From: Ophiocordyceps camponoti-saundersi (nom. inval.)
Taxonomy: Eukaryota > Ascomycota > Sordariomycetes > Hypocreales > Ophiocordycipitaceae
Assembly: GCA_003339415.1 (NCBI GenBank)
Contig: PDHQ01000004.1
Coordinates: 518,077 to 582,076 of the forward strand
DNA: 64,000 nt
Reading direction: 5' to 3'
Part shown: piece after piece, positions 34,615 to 45,462 of the stretch
Position numbering within the stretch: the stretch's first letter is position 1
Layout of the letters: each line of letters opens with the position of its first letter
Position numbers and translations under genes: made by a program
The notes under the pieces: generated by a model
The model's input: only the letters and a program-made list of their open reading frames with translations
Databases searched by the model: none
Told to the model about the DNA's origin: nothing

Positions 34615-35644
34615 GGCAGGATACAGACCGGATACCTGTTCAGGACACAGAGGGCGCGGACGCCGAGAGGTAGCAGTCAGGTTTCTCCAACCAATTATTC
34701 ACGCTGAATTGCAGGCGGGCACGGATCCATGCTGGAGACGGGACCTTCAGTGGCTGCCTGGCAGCACCATCTCCTATTAGCCTAGTAGGTCGGGGGGCCC
34801 AGCCTCCCCTACAGGGTCCCCCCAGGGCAGGCCAGGAGTAGTGGCCGCTAATGCCGAGCATCTCCTCCTTTCGTCGTTCCTTGGTGCCCAAGCGGCCAAA
34901 CCAGCCACTATCCTCGGCCGGGGAACCTGGTGACGGAATTATCTACATGAATAAGTTCACACGTCATTTCTCCTGCGCGATATCCAGAAGCTATGGGAGT
35001 ATCCATATGACCGTATCCACCGACGATGTAATAAGAAAAAAACACTCACACAGAATGGAAAAGGCTGGCCCTGGAAACACTCCCATCGCAAATCCTCGTC
35101 CCATCCTCACACACGTAGGCCTGAGACAACAATGACGACACTCATCGGACTTCCGACAATGTCACAACAACCTTGCCTTCGACGTAAAATCAGAGTTATT
35201 TTCCATCGCGTCCGATGCAGTAACAAGGTCGAGTGTGTCGAACGCTCATTTCATGGTACCGGCACTGCCTCGCCCTCTAACCGCTGAAGCCCGGAGGGGA
35301 GAGTGAAGAGGGTTCGGAGCGCGGCACTGCATCATACTGAGCACGAGAGTCTCATCATCTGCAGACGGTGTCAGCTGTGTCTTCTTTGTAATCTTTCATC
35401 GCAGGATGAGAGACGGACATTTACTTGAAGGAAGGGATATAGAGAGAAGAAAAGAAAGAGAAAGGAAAATTTCCTCCGCCAATTTTATACTCCACCTACC
35501 TACCTATCTAATCTATGGAAGTCACGTGGATCAGCGTTAAAGAAAGAAATGCAAGTTCATATCTCTAGGGTAGGTAATTACACATGGTCGAAAAGATTTC
35601 CCACCGCCTTCAGCCGGCGATAACCTCAATTGCCTCACCTTACA

Positions 35645-37897
35645 ATGCTTCGTCCGCGCCGATTAGGCGTCGCGCTTCGAAGATGGCCTTTCAAGTCTGT
35701 CCTCAAATACTCCTCGATTCCCCCCAGCTGCAACGGACCCAAAGAGCTCAAAGAACTCACACCCGGCCAAGCGTATGCGAGACGCGCCGAGCTCCTACGG
35801 CTCTGGCACTTGTGTAGGAGCCAGCAGCGTCGACTTCTCCGGGCCGCTTCTGACCGACAATTGCTTTAGACCATCGTCCAGACCAGCCAGTTGCCGACGC
35901 CACGCTCACTAGAGACTCGAGTAAACCTTTAGAGACCTTTGTGGGCTTCCTTGGCAAACGGAAAGACATTGGCAAACATCTCTCCTTCGCCAATCTCACC
36001 ACTCCGGCTGGGGATGTGCTTCAGCTGTGCGCCAATGCCGAGCATGCCGCGGTCGCTCACTCAAAACTTCGAAACATTCCCGCCTTTTCGCCAGTTCGCG
36101 TTCGAGCCGTCGAGGAGGAAGAGGAGCCTGAGGAGGCATCCAACTCCCAAGATAAGCAGCCGTCCAAGTCTTCCACTCAGCAGGGCGACGAAACTAGACG
36201 CAGGCGTTCTCTCCTCTTGAACGAAATAAGACCCCTCAACAGCGTCCCTGAAGGCTGGTTCGTTACGACCGATACCCGTTTCTCCCCCTCGGACCGTCAT
36301 CTGCAGATACGTTTTCACCAGGAGCTGCAGGCGCGGCTGAAATTCAGGTCATGGCTCAAGGGCGAGATGACCAAGTACTTGATGGAGAAGCACTTCGTCG
36401 AGGTCGAGACGCCGACGCTCTTCAAGTCGACACCCGAGGGCGCAAGAGAGTTCCTGGTTCCGACTCGCCACCAGGGCATGGCTTATGCACTGAGCCAGAG
36501 CCCGCAGCAGTACAAGCAGGTTCTCATGGCCAGCGGCATCCCGCGATACATGCAGTGGGCTCGCTGTTACCGGGACGAAGATGCGCGAACCGATAGGCAG
36601 CCCGAGTTTACCCAGGCGAGCACGCCCAATCTCTCGCTGTAGCCGTCGAATCTGACGTCCTCAGCTCGACCTGGAATGGGCCTTTAGCAGCGCGGCTGAA
36701 GTCATCAAACACGTGAGCGATATGATCCTCTACGTCTTGAAGGCCTTGTGTCCGGCCAAGAACTACGAGACGATACATGAAGCGAGGATACCCGTCATCG
36801 ATGCGCGCAGACAATCGTCATTCGCGTCGCCGACTCACTGCTTCACGAACATCACCTTTGCGGACAGCATTGCCGCCTACGGAACCGACCAGCCTGACTT
36901 GAGAATACCAAATCGAATCCACGCCTTGCCAGATCTGGAATCTAACCGCCAGTTTGTTGGTGTCATTAGCCGTCTCTCCGACCCGGTCGTCGAGGCTTTC
37001 ACCCTTCGTCCCCAGAGCCGTTCGATCAAAGAAATTCGTCGGTTCGTCCGCAAGTTCATGGATGCTTTGCCTCAGGCTTTCGACAAAAACCCCGACGGGA
37101 AGCCTCAAATTCTCATCTGGGACGAGAGCCAGCCATTGAGAGGCTTGTCCTCGCTCGGACATGACTATCGAGAATTTCTTGAATCAATTCTAGGCCAAAG
37201 CGACTTTCAAGCCGGAGATCTCTTCGTATTTCAGGCTCGAAAGAAGCCCGCACCGGGACACATTCCCAGCTCGACGATGATCGGCAAGTTCCGAAAGCTG
37301 TTGTGGAATTCGCTTGTCGAGGAGGGTTTCTTGGCGAAACCGCGCCTCGGCCAACCGGGATCGCTGCAGTTCGCATGGGTGACCGAGTTCCCCATGTTCA
37401 AGCCCATCGAGAAGGGCGAGCCGGGACAGGGCGTGGCGGAGCTCCGCTGCTCGCACCATCCCTTTACCGCGCCGCTGTCTGGGAGGGATCTGGAACTCCT
37501 GTTCACGAAGCCGTTGGAGGCCAAGAGCGCGACCTATGACTTGGTGCTCAACGGCATCGAGATTGGAGGCGGGAGCCAGCGCAACCACGTCGCCGCCATA
37601 CAGGAGTTTATCATGCGCGACATCCTGCGGATGCCAGACGAAAAGGTTCAAGGCTTCAGCCATCTTCTGAATGCGCTTCGCGCTGGTTGCCCGCCGCACG
37701 CCGGCTTTGCCCTCGGCTTCGACCGGTTTGTGGCGCTGCTGTGCGACACCGGGACGGTCCGTGATGTCATCGCTTTCCCCAAGACGATGAAGGGCGAGGA
37801 TCCTTTTGTGCAGTCGCCAGGAAAGCTCAGCGTGGAGCAGCTGGCGCCATATGGATTACAGCTTCGTGCTGGGCGTGATGATGAGCCCGATGTGTAA
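35645..37897 (+). CDS. MSD1: Mitochondrial aspartyl-tRNA synthetase
   Basis: Exons are 35645-35813, 35870-36615 and 36665-37897 (715 residues). This class II synthetase charges mitochondrial tRNA-Asp. The N-terminus is a basic targeting sequence ([14 protein letters not shown]). An OB-fold anticodon domain follows ([18 protein letters not shown]). Class II motif 1 lies in the [13 protein letters not shown] region, motif 2 around [22 protein letters not shown], and motif 3 is [13 protein letters not shown] near the C-terminus. The bacterial-type insertion domain lies between motifs 2 and 3. The second intron starts with GC (CAG/GCGAGC) and ends TCAG. Removing it gives PEFTQLDLEW exactly, so a GC-AG intron is favoured. 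Length is slightly above the bacterial norm because of an acidic insertion ([13 protein letters not shown]). Confidence 0.93.
36616..36664 (+). other. GC-AG intron in MSD1
   Basis: A 49-bp intron with donor CAG/GCGAGC, a CTGAC branch-like site and acceptor CCTCAG. Without splicing, the frame stops within nine codons in the middle of the class II catalytic core. Confidence 0.8.
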
Positions 37898-38377
37898 CTT
37901 TGCCAGGTCCTCAGATGGGATGGATATTAAGGAAATCATGACTCTCTCTTCTACGACGGTTCCGGCATCTAAAAAGCATCAAGAGCGTTCATTGTATGGC
38001 AATTCTTAAGAGGCTGAAGTCTAGGAAACATCTGCTCAATACTATATAAGAAGCAGGGAACCAAGCAACCCCCCCCCCTTTTCATCAGCGAGATCATGGC
38101 CAGGAATCGAGCAGAACAAGATGGGACTCGAGTCTACGAGAGAAAACTGAAGCAAGTCAAAGAAGCACGGTCGGATATTTCTTATTATACTATCGATACT
38201 AGAGACCGGAGTCAGAACCGCTTGGCGACATCATAGAGTCATCTCATAGCCCCATCCATCATTAAACGTCTCCCAACATCCCTGAGCAAACAAAACCCCC
38301 CCTTTTTTCCCTCTTCACCCCTTTTCTTCCCGTCGTTTCTTCATCCGTCAACACTCATGATCCCCAACCCTAGCCAT
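37898..38377. other. Intergenic between convergent genes
   Basis: 3' flanks of MSD1 and the glycine-rich protein gene. Contains C-runs (38070-38078) but no supported feature. Confidence 0.6.
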
Positions 38378-41300
38378 CTAGTACGCGGAAGGCCCAGAGC
38401 TGTAGCTCTCGCCGCCGCCATAACCCTTGGGAGACTCGTAGGCCTTCTCAGCCTTGTAGCCGCCGCCGTAGCTGCTGCTCTCACCGCCGCCGTAGGGCTT
38501 GGGCGCCTCGTATCCCTTCTCGGGCTTGTAGCCGGTGCTGCCTCCGCCGTAGCTGCTCTTGGGAGCCTCGTAGCCGGAGCTGTAGCTGCTGCCGCCGGAG
38601 CTGTAGCTGCCGCCGCTCTCGCCTCCGCCGTAGGCCTTGGGGGCTTCGTATCCCTTCTCGGCCTTGTAGCCGGTGCTGCCTCCGCCGTAGCTGCTGCTCT
38701 CGCCGCCGTAGGACTTGGGAGCCTCGTAGCCGGTGCTGTAGCTGCTGCCGCCGGAGCTGTAGCTGCCGCCGCTCTCGCCGCCGCCGTAGGCCTTGGGGGC
38801 TTCGTATCCCTTCTCAGCCTTGTAGCCGCCGCCGTAGCTGCTGCTCTCGCCGCCACCGTAAGCCTTGGGGGCTTCGTATCCCTTCTCGGCCTTGTATCCG
38901 GTGCTGCCTCCTCCGTAGCTGCTGCCGCTGGAGCCGTAGCTGCTGGTGCTCTCGCCGCCGCCGTAGGACTTGGGGGCTTCGTAGCTGGTGGTGTAGCTCT
39001 CGCCTCCCTTAGGAGCGTCGTAGTTGCTTCCGGCGGGGGCGCCGTAGGTGTTGCCGTCAGCCTTGTAGCCGGTCACGAAGGTGTCAGGTCCGTAGGTGGT
39101 AGGAGCGCCGGTGTAGCCTTCGCTCTTGGAGCTGCCGCCGTAGTTGCCGTAGGTGTAGGAGTCGCCGCCCTTGGAGCCGCCGCCGTAAGAGCCGCCGCCG
39201 TAAGAGCCGCCGCCGTAAGAGCCACCACCGTAAGAGCCGCCACCGTAAGAGCCGCCGCCGTATCCGCCCTCAGCCTTGCCGCAGCCGCCACCGTAAGAGC
39301 TGCCACCGGAGCCGTAAGAGCCGCCGCCATAGCCACCCTCAGACTTGCCACCGTAGGAGCTGCCGCCGGAGCCGTAAGAGCCAGAGTCGGAGCCGTAAGA
39401 GCCGCCGCCGTAGGAGCTGCCACCGGAGCCGTAAGAGCCGGAAGAGCCGCCGCCGTAAGAGCTGCCGCCGTAGCTGCCCGAGGTCTTTCCGTAGCTGCTG
39501 CTGCTGCTGTGGCTGCCGCCGCCGCCGCTCTTGTAGGTTGTGGTCTTGTAGCCGCTAGGGGGAGAGGCCTTGGTCGCGACCTCGGTGCTGTTACGCTTGA
39601 AGAGGGCATAGTTGTTCACCGGGCTTCCCTTCTTTCCCTTCTTGTCCTTCTTGCCCTTCTTGCCTTCGGGCTTCTTCTCGGGGATCTCCTCGACGGGCTT
39701 GTCGTACTTCTCGGGGTCGGGGCCCTCTACCTTGCCGACTTCGTCCACAACGCTCTCGAGAGGCTCAGCGGGAGAGCTGGGCTCGACGGGCAGATCGCCA
39801 CCACCATTGTATGCCGGGACAGCGACGACATCCTCTCCACCGTCCTCGACGTTGTTCTTGTGGCCGCCCTTCTTGTGACCCTTCTTGTGACCGTAGTTAC
39901 CAGAGTTGCGAGACATCTCCTCGATGGTCCTGCGGTAGGCCTTGGCGGTGGGCGTGTAAGTGCTGTATTCGTCCTCTGCTTCGTACTGGCCGCAGAGGTA
40001 GCTGAGGCCGAGACCACCGATATCTGTTTTCCGCCCACCATCAGTTTTTTCCTGTCCTTGAGAGTGAAAAGAGAAGAAGAAGAGGAGAAGAAAGACTTAC
40101 CAGCTCCGAGCTCCCTGATGATCTTGCTGTTGAGGTTGCTGCCGACGAGGTGCTTCTTCGTCACGCAGGCGTTGAAGTCCTGAGACCAGTAGGAGGCTAG
40201 ACGATCCTTGTTGGCGCAGATGCAAGAGATGATGTTGCTCTGCGGGTCGCCGTTCTTGTCAAGGCCTCCGGGGGTGCATCCGGAAGTGCAGCCACCGCAC
40301 TGGACGTGCTTGGCGTTGTTCCAAGCCCGCTGGAGGAAACAGCCGCTGAAGCGGGCGAGATCCCTGCCGAACCACTTCAGGTTGTCGGGGAGGAAGCCGA
40401 TGCCGTCGACGCCGCCGAAGCCGTTACCGAAGCCGTTGCCGAAGCCGCCGCCGAAGCCGTTGCCGAAGCCATTGCCGAAGCCGTTGCCGAAGCCGGATCC
40501 AACGCCGGATCCACTGCCGGAGCCGCCACCGAAGCCGCCACCGGAGCCACCTCCAGAGCCGCCGCCGAGGCCGCCAAGACCGTTGCCGAAGCCGTTGCCG
40601 AATCCACCCCCGAAGCCGGAGCCGCTACCAGAGCCGCCGCCGAAGCCGCCGCCAGAGCCACCTCCGGAGCCGCCACCAAGGCCGCCGAGGCCGTTGCCGA
40701 AGCCGTTGCCAAAGCCCTTGCCGAAGCCGCCGCCGAAGCCACTGCCGGAGCCGGAGCCGCCACCAGAGCCGCCACCGAAACCGCCGCCAGAGCCACCTCC
40801 AGAGCCGCCGCCAAGGCCGCCAAGACCGGAGCCGCTGCCAGAGCCGCTGCCGAATCCGCCGCCGAAGCCGCTGCCGCTGCCGGAGCCGCCACCAGAGCCG
40901 CCGCCGAAACCGCCGCCAGAGCCACCTCCAGAGCCGCCGCCAAGGCCGCCGAGGCCGGAGCCGCTGCCGGAGCCGCTGCCGAAACCGCTTCCAAAACCGC
41001 CGCCGGAGCCGCTGCCAGAGCCGCCGCCAGAGCCGCCACCGAAGCCGCCGCCAGAGCCGCTGCCAGATCCGCCACCGAAGCCGCCACCAGAGCCGCTGCC
41101 GGAGCCACCAGAGCCGCCGCCGGATCCGCCACCGAAACCACCACCGGAGCCGCCGGAGCCACTATTACCGCCGTAGCTGCCGCCGTAGGAAGAGCCGTAG
41201 CTGTCACCAGCTCCGTATCCGTAGTTGTCGTATGAGCCGGAGCCGTAGCCGTTGCTCTTGGACTGAGCGCCGCTTGCCTTTTCGGCAGCCTGCTTCGTCC

Positions 41301-41601
41301 CGGCAGCCTGCTTGACCTGCTTGGCGTTGGGGGCCTGCTTGACGTCGGCGGCCTGCTTGGCGTCGGGGACCTGCTTGGCGTCGGGGGCCTGCTTGGCGTT
41401 GGGCGCCTGCTTCGTCTGCTTCTCCTCGGATGCCTGGCCGGCGAGCTTGTCGCTGGGACCCTCTGCCGCCTGGACGCCCTTTGTGGCCTGGATGCCCTGC
41501 GGGGACTGCATGCCGACGGCTCCCTCGGTGCTTTGCATCGCCACGTCGGCTGCCTGCGCCATGGCGGCGAGGAGGAGAGCGGCGGAGACGGTGGCCTTCA
41601 T
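38378..41601 (-). CDS. Large secreted glycine-rich repeat protein (silk-like) with an 8-Cys centre
   Basis: Minus-strand exons are 41601-40101 and 40023-38378, joined through GTAAGT...ACAG (1048 residues). A signal peptide is evident (MKATVSAALLLAAMAQA). Regions in order: a Lys/Gln/Ala linker with repeated KQAPDAKQ-like units (about 60-105); a first Gly/Ser block with GGFGGGSGGGSGSGSG and GLGGLGGG units (about 115-395); a non-repetitive centre from LPDNLKWFGRDLARFSGC to SYLCGQYEAEDE with eight Cys, including QCGGCTSGC and ISCICANKD; a Lys-rich stretch (EKKPEGKKGKKDKKGKK); then Gly/Ser/Tyr blocks with SYGGGSYGGG units. It ends with seven YEAPK units plus one YESPK, each paired with YGGGES. The layout suggests a cell-wall, adhesive or fibre-forming matrix protein. 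The Cys centre loosely recalls CFEM spacing (CxC), but I would not assign it. No GPI signal seen. Confidence 0.85.
38400..38990 (-). repeat. YEAPK/YGGGES tandem repeat block
   Basis: DNA encoding the C-terminal repeats of the silk-like protein. Eight imperfect units carry YE[AS]PK followed by a Tyr-Gly-Gly-Gly-Glu-Ser segment, several with GYKAEKG spacers. Confidence 0.8.
40420..41170 (-). repeat. GCC/GGN-rich coding repeat (Gly/Ser block)
   Basis: Highly repetitive DNA encoding GGGSGGG/GSGSG/GLGGLGG units of the silk-like protein. At least three near-copies of a longer unit, running from the GLGG motif to the GFGGGF motif, are visible. Confidence 0.8.
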
Positions 41602-43156
41602 GTTGGGCGAGAAGAGATCGGGCTTGGTAGAGAGAGAGAGAGAGAAGGGGGAGAAAGATCCGGGCTGACTAGGGTATATATAAAAGTAAGAGAGAGAAAG
41701 AGGCCTTTCAGCTGTTGCGATGAAGCTTGAGCTGTAAAAGGCAGAGCAGTGAAGATGCTGATGAGGATGAGCTGGATGAGATTTCTGTTTGGACCGGTGG
41801 GAAGGTCGACGTTATATAGTCGTTTGGTCTCTCTCTCTCATATGTCTTCAGTCTTCATCTTTCTCTGTGTGAGCCTTTCCCAGCCTATCCCGCCTTGGAG
41901 ACCGGATTCTACAGAACGCCCATTTCAGTCCTCCATACCTCGCAGCCACGTTTCTATGGCATTCGAGTGGAAAACCGACGAGCGGCACAGACTTTTTGGG
42001 TATGACATTCCGTGCCTTTCTCTCGAGACAACGAAAGCTGCTTCTCTCAAGGCAACGGAGGTGGTTCCTTGCGTTTCGTAAGAGAGACAGAAGATGGTCA
42101 GTCAAGACACTGGGGAAGAAAAGACGTCTGTCTGTAGCTTTGAGTTGCTCTCTTCCTTTTCACCCCCTTTCAACTCTTTTTCTCTCGCTCTCTCTCTCTG
42201 TTAAACTTTGCCTTTCCTCCTACTCACATGTCATATTGCTCTTCATCCCAATGACGGTCTGGAAACTCTCACTGTTCAGTGTTGAGGCTTCTCCTCTGAC
42301 CGGAAATCGTCCAAGATCCAGGCAGTTGTTTCAACAAGGATCAACCCTCCGGCGACATGTTTCAGCCATCAACGGCACCCAAAGAAATGCGGGCCGTCTC
42401 CCCGCCAAGGGCCGAGCCGAGCCGAGCCTAGCCTAGCCTTCTCCCGCCCCCCCGGGTTTCGGACCACGGCATTCGAACGCCATCGGGGGTTTTTTTCCCC
42501 AGCCTTTCGAGGGGAAGAGACTTCATTTCTCGTTGTGAATCGAAGCAGAGACAGTGGCAGCAGCAGTTTCTTGGGTTCTCGGATGTGGCTGTCGGTTTTG
42601 GAGTCTCTAGAGATGAGTCGCTGAGGAAGAAGGGGGGGTGGATTTGGTTGAGACATGACAGTTGACTAGCCGACTATTGGGATTTGATCTTGGACATGAA
42701 CGGAGACTGAGCTGATGGGAGATGAGACGGGGAGGCAGTATGACTTTAAAGCTGATAGAGAACAGAAGCTCTCACGACTCTGACCTTGAGGCTTGGAACT
42801 CTTCTACGTGATGATATACTGCAGCCGGGAAACACGTTCAAGTTGATGAGGCAAAGGAAGTCCAATCTTTGCATAGTGTTATCGAATGAGTGTGTATAGG
42901 CACATGTTGCCATGACCTTACAGTGGCTGTCATCCATGTAGATGAAGCATAACATGATCATTCTTCGTCCAACAAGCCATAAAACGTGGAAACAGATCAA
43001 GTCCCCCCCCCCAGCGGAGAGATGGAGATGGAGAGCTCTTGCGAGAGCATCAACGCGTAGGAGACAGAAGCAAGTAGAAAAGAAAGAGAAAAATCAGATC
43101 AAACATTCATCCAAACCCCCTGCTAACATCTTCGTCCATCTCCCCCCCCCCCCCAG
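41602..43156. other. Intergenic between silk-like and LysM genes
   Basis: Promoter of the silk-like gene and 3' flank of the LysM gene. C-rich and AG-rich tracts occur. A frame on the plus strand (41996-42436) has no family resemblance. A B-box-like GCATTCGAACGCC near 42469 was examined as a tRNA candidate and rejected. Confidence 0.55.
41675..41688 (-). promoter_or_regulatory. TATA box of the silk-like gene
   Basis: On the minus strand TTTTATATATATA lies about 75 bp before the ATG, consistent with a strong, regulated promoter. Confidence 0.55.
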
Positions 43157-43759
43157 TTAAGCCTCTTCTACACAGAGCTTCTGGCCTGCGTAAATGGGGC
43201 AATGGCTGGCGTTGCTCAGCATGTTCCGGTTCATCGAGACGAGCTTCTCGGGCGTGATCCAATTCTGCATCGAAACCTCCCAGCAGTTGTCGTTGCTCTT
43301 CACCTCGTGATAGCGGCGGCAGTTAACCTTGTGCTTGGAGACGCACATACGATCTCCCGGATGGATGCCGGGGCACCGCGTCTTCGGATTCCACGCCTCG
43401 AGGTTCTCCATCGAGACGCTCTTCTCGACGGCAATCTTCCAGCAGAAATCGCCAGGCTTGACGGTGTACAAGTCGAGGCATTCTTCGCCGGCCTCTCGTC
43501 TAAACTCGGTGCTGTCGTCCGCCTTCGCCTGGCAGGGGACGTTGAGGACGTTGCCGGGGTAGATGGGGCAGTTGGCCTTTTGGATGTTGGCCTTGTCACT
43601 GTTGAGCTCGCGGAACTCGTCTAGGGTGATGCTGTGCTTTAAGACGGCGATGGCCCAGCAGCTGTCGCCGCTGACGACTGTGTACTTGCATGACGGCGTC
43701 TGGGCCGAGGTGATGGCGCTTAAGGCCCAGATGAGAAGCATGTTTCGAAGGTTTGCCAT
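43157..43759 (-). CDS. Secreted protein with three LysM domains
   Basis: Single exon, 200 residues, with a signal peptide (MANLRNMLLIWALSAITSA). Three LysM modules follow at about 26-75 (YTVVSGDSCWAIA ... NCPIYPGNVLNVPC), 98-143 (YTVKPGDFCWKIA ... CPGIHPGDRMCV) and 149-198 (YHEVKSNDNCWEVS ... CPIYAGQKLCV). All three have the fungal cysteine pattern. There is no catalytic or transmembrane domain, so it fits the LysM-effector class that binds chitin oligomers and shields hyphae or scavenges elicitors in hosts. A TATA-like box (TATATAAA on the minus strand, about 43914-43921) lies about 155 bp upstream. Role in this species is inferred from the class. Confidence 0.93.
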   Translation of the reverse strand: MANLRNMLLIWALSAITSAQTPSCKYTVVSGDSCWAIAVLKHSITLDEFRELNSDKANIQKANCPIYPGNVLNVPCQAKADDSTEFRREAGEECLDLYTVKPGDFCWKIAVEKSVSMENLEAWNPKTRCPGIHPGDRMCVSKHKVNCRRYHEVKSNDNCWEVSMQNWITPEKLVSMNRNMLSNASHCPIYAGQKLCVEEA

Positions 43760-45462
43760 TGTTTTTTTGGTTTTGTTTTAAAGGGGAGGAAAGGGGGTTT
43801 GAAGACTTGATGATGATGATGATGATGATGATGGTTGATGTTGGTAGAGAGAGAATGAGAGATGGATGGATGGATGGAGGGATTGCTCGAGTCAGGGTTG
43901 GTTTGAAGGATGGTTTATATAGTTGTGTCGAGAGGCAGATGGTATATGTAGATGGATATGTGAACAGTCAAGGATTGTCGACAACGCGTTGACTCACGCG
44001 TTACGCGTTCTCTGTGAATGTGGATGCTGAAGCGATCGTACGATGTGACTCAGGGAAGAGGGTTCGATGAACATTCACACATACACGAGTATACATACGG
44101 ATATATATGTATGTACGCACATACATACTGTATATACGACAACTTGAGGGGGGGGGGATTGATAACTGGGGGGAGGGTTCACGAAGGGTTAATTAGAGTT
44201 TCCTCCTCTTTGGATTCTTCCTTCGGGATAATTCCTACGTGTACTCTTCCGAGGGGGGGGGGGGGGGTTATCCGCCTTGGACTGAGTGAGTAACTCGAGA
44301 AGCTATTTTCTGGAGAGCATCACTATTACGAGGCGAGTCATGGGATCTGCTTGAAACCTTGGTAGAGTTGGAAGACTTGTCAACTGCCAGTGGAGAGACA
44401 AGAAGACGGAGAAAGTCATCCTCTATCAGAGAGTGAGGAAAACTCAAAGGAATGAGTCAATACATACATACATACATCTCTGTGTCTACGTCTGTATAGT
44501 ATGTATACAGATGGATGTATGTATGGGATACGATGTGAAGGATGGTGGCTTGTTACTTGCTCGCCAAGATGCATCGTTACCACCACGTGTATGTCTGTCT
44601 GTCTGTTGACGCTTCCTGGGGAGTTGACAGTCAACCTCGTCAACCTTCCTACAGCCCCAGTTCATAAAGTCTGTTTAGAGTCAGAAGGACAATGGCCCTG
44701 TTAAAATCTCCGAAGTTACTCTGATACGACGACTTACATACATACGTGTCTCTGGACGTAACGTTGAAGTCGTGACTCCAACCGAGATGCCCTCTCTTTA
44801 CACACTGTTGCTTGTGAGTTTTCTATACGGATCTAAACACATACATGCATATGGGTGCGTTCTTGACCCCCTTTCGAAGTGCTGATGTCATTGCCGTTGT
44901 CAACTATGAGTCTATGACTATAATCAACCATTCCGTGCTACAGAGCGAACAAGACTCCCTCTTATAAACTCTGACATGACACACACACACACACACACCA
45001 AAGAGGAGCATCAACGGGATAGTCACTTAGCCCTCAGATACCTAGGCTAGGTTAGGCAGTGAGTTATCCACGTCGTTCAGCAGGGACGGGCCATGTCAGT
45101 TTGTCTTGACAATCCCTTGTTCTCCTGATCATGTCTGTTCCCGCATATGTAGTAGGAGACATGGTTAAATACAAGTACATACATACCTACATAAGCCCAG
45201 GCAAACGCCGCGTTTGTTGGGCAAACCGTCTCCAGTCAAACGCCATCGTTGGCACGGTTGTTTCCATGTCATCTCCATGGGTGCCGCAAACCATTTCCCC
45301 TTACTGAGTTTACTATCCGTAGGCTATGCTCTTTAAAATCAAGGGGCTGCATCAAGATCCATCCCATAGACATGGCTCCTTGCATCACGACTTCACTCCT
45401 CCCAACTTCAGACAAGCAATAGACAAAGAATCCCTTGATCCATCCCATCCATCAGTTCCACA
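43760..45462. other. Intergenic, microsatellite-rich
   Basis: Contains (TGA)8 near 43808-43833, GGAT repeats near 43862, a G15 run at 44253-44267, CATA repeats near 44461-44475, and an (AC)n tract at about 44980-44998. No gene or RNA gene is supported. Confidence 0.6.

Larger units (their letters stand above)
34233..34615. mobile_element. MITE with 125-bp terminal inverted repeats and 9-bp target duplication
   Basis: Two 125-bp arms (34234-34358 and 34490-34614) are inverted copies that differ at one base I could find. They flank an AT-rich core of about 131 bp. The 9-bp word GCAGGATAC lies immediately outside both ends (34224-34232 and 34616-34624), the signature of a DNA-transposon target duplication. 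An 8-9 bp duplication suggests hAT or Mutator-type mobilisation. No transposase is encoded. The arms read as short mirrored open frames on opposite strands, which is a by-product of the palindrome. The AT-rich core could reflect RIP mutation. Confidence 0.82.
33969..35644. other. Intergenic with MITE insertion
   Basis: Besides the inverted-repeat element at 34233-34615, this interval holds a GGAT microsatellite (34155-34205), upstream of the ANTH gene, and the promoter of the mitochondrial Asp-tRNA synthetase. A CTACC repeat lies at 35494-35510. No further gene supported. Confidence 0.55.

Noticed and set aside
34152..34780. Two matching short ORFs on opposite strands beginning MFCEVLRPWAVVRLYN
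   Set aside because: They are the same MITE arm read from either side of the palindrome; no coding evidence.
38357..40183. Long plus-strand ORFs (608 aa at 38357-40183 and 322 aa at 40208-41176) antisense to the silk-like gene
   Set aside because: They mirror GGN/GCC codon bias of the repeats; composition is Ala/Val or Pro/Lys/Glu low-complexity with no start context or family, whereas the minus strand has signal peptide, intron and Cys domain.
42440..42500. Possible tRNA: B-box-like GCATTCGAACGCC
   Set aside because: A weak T-stem can be drawn on the minus strand, but no matching acceptor stem or A box lies at the right distance.
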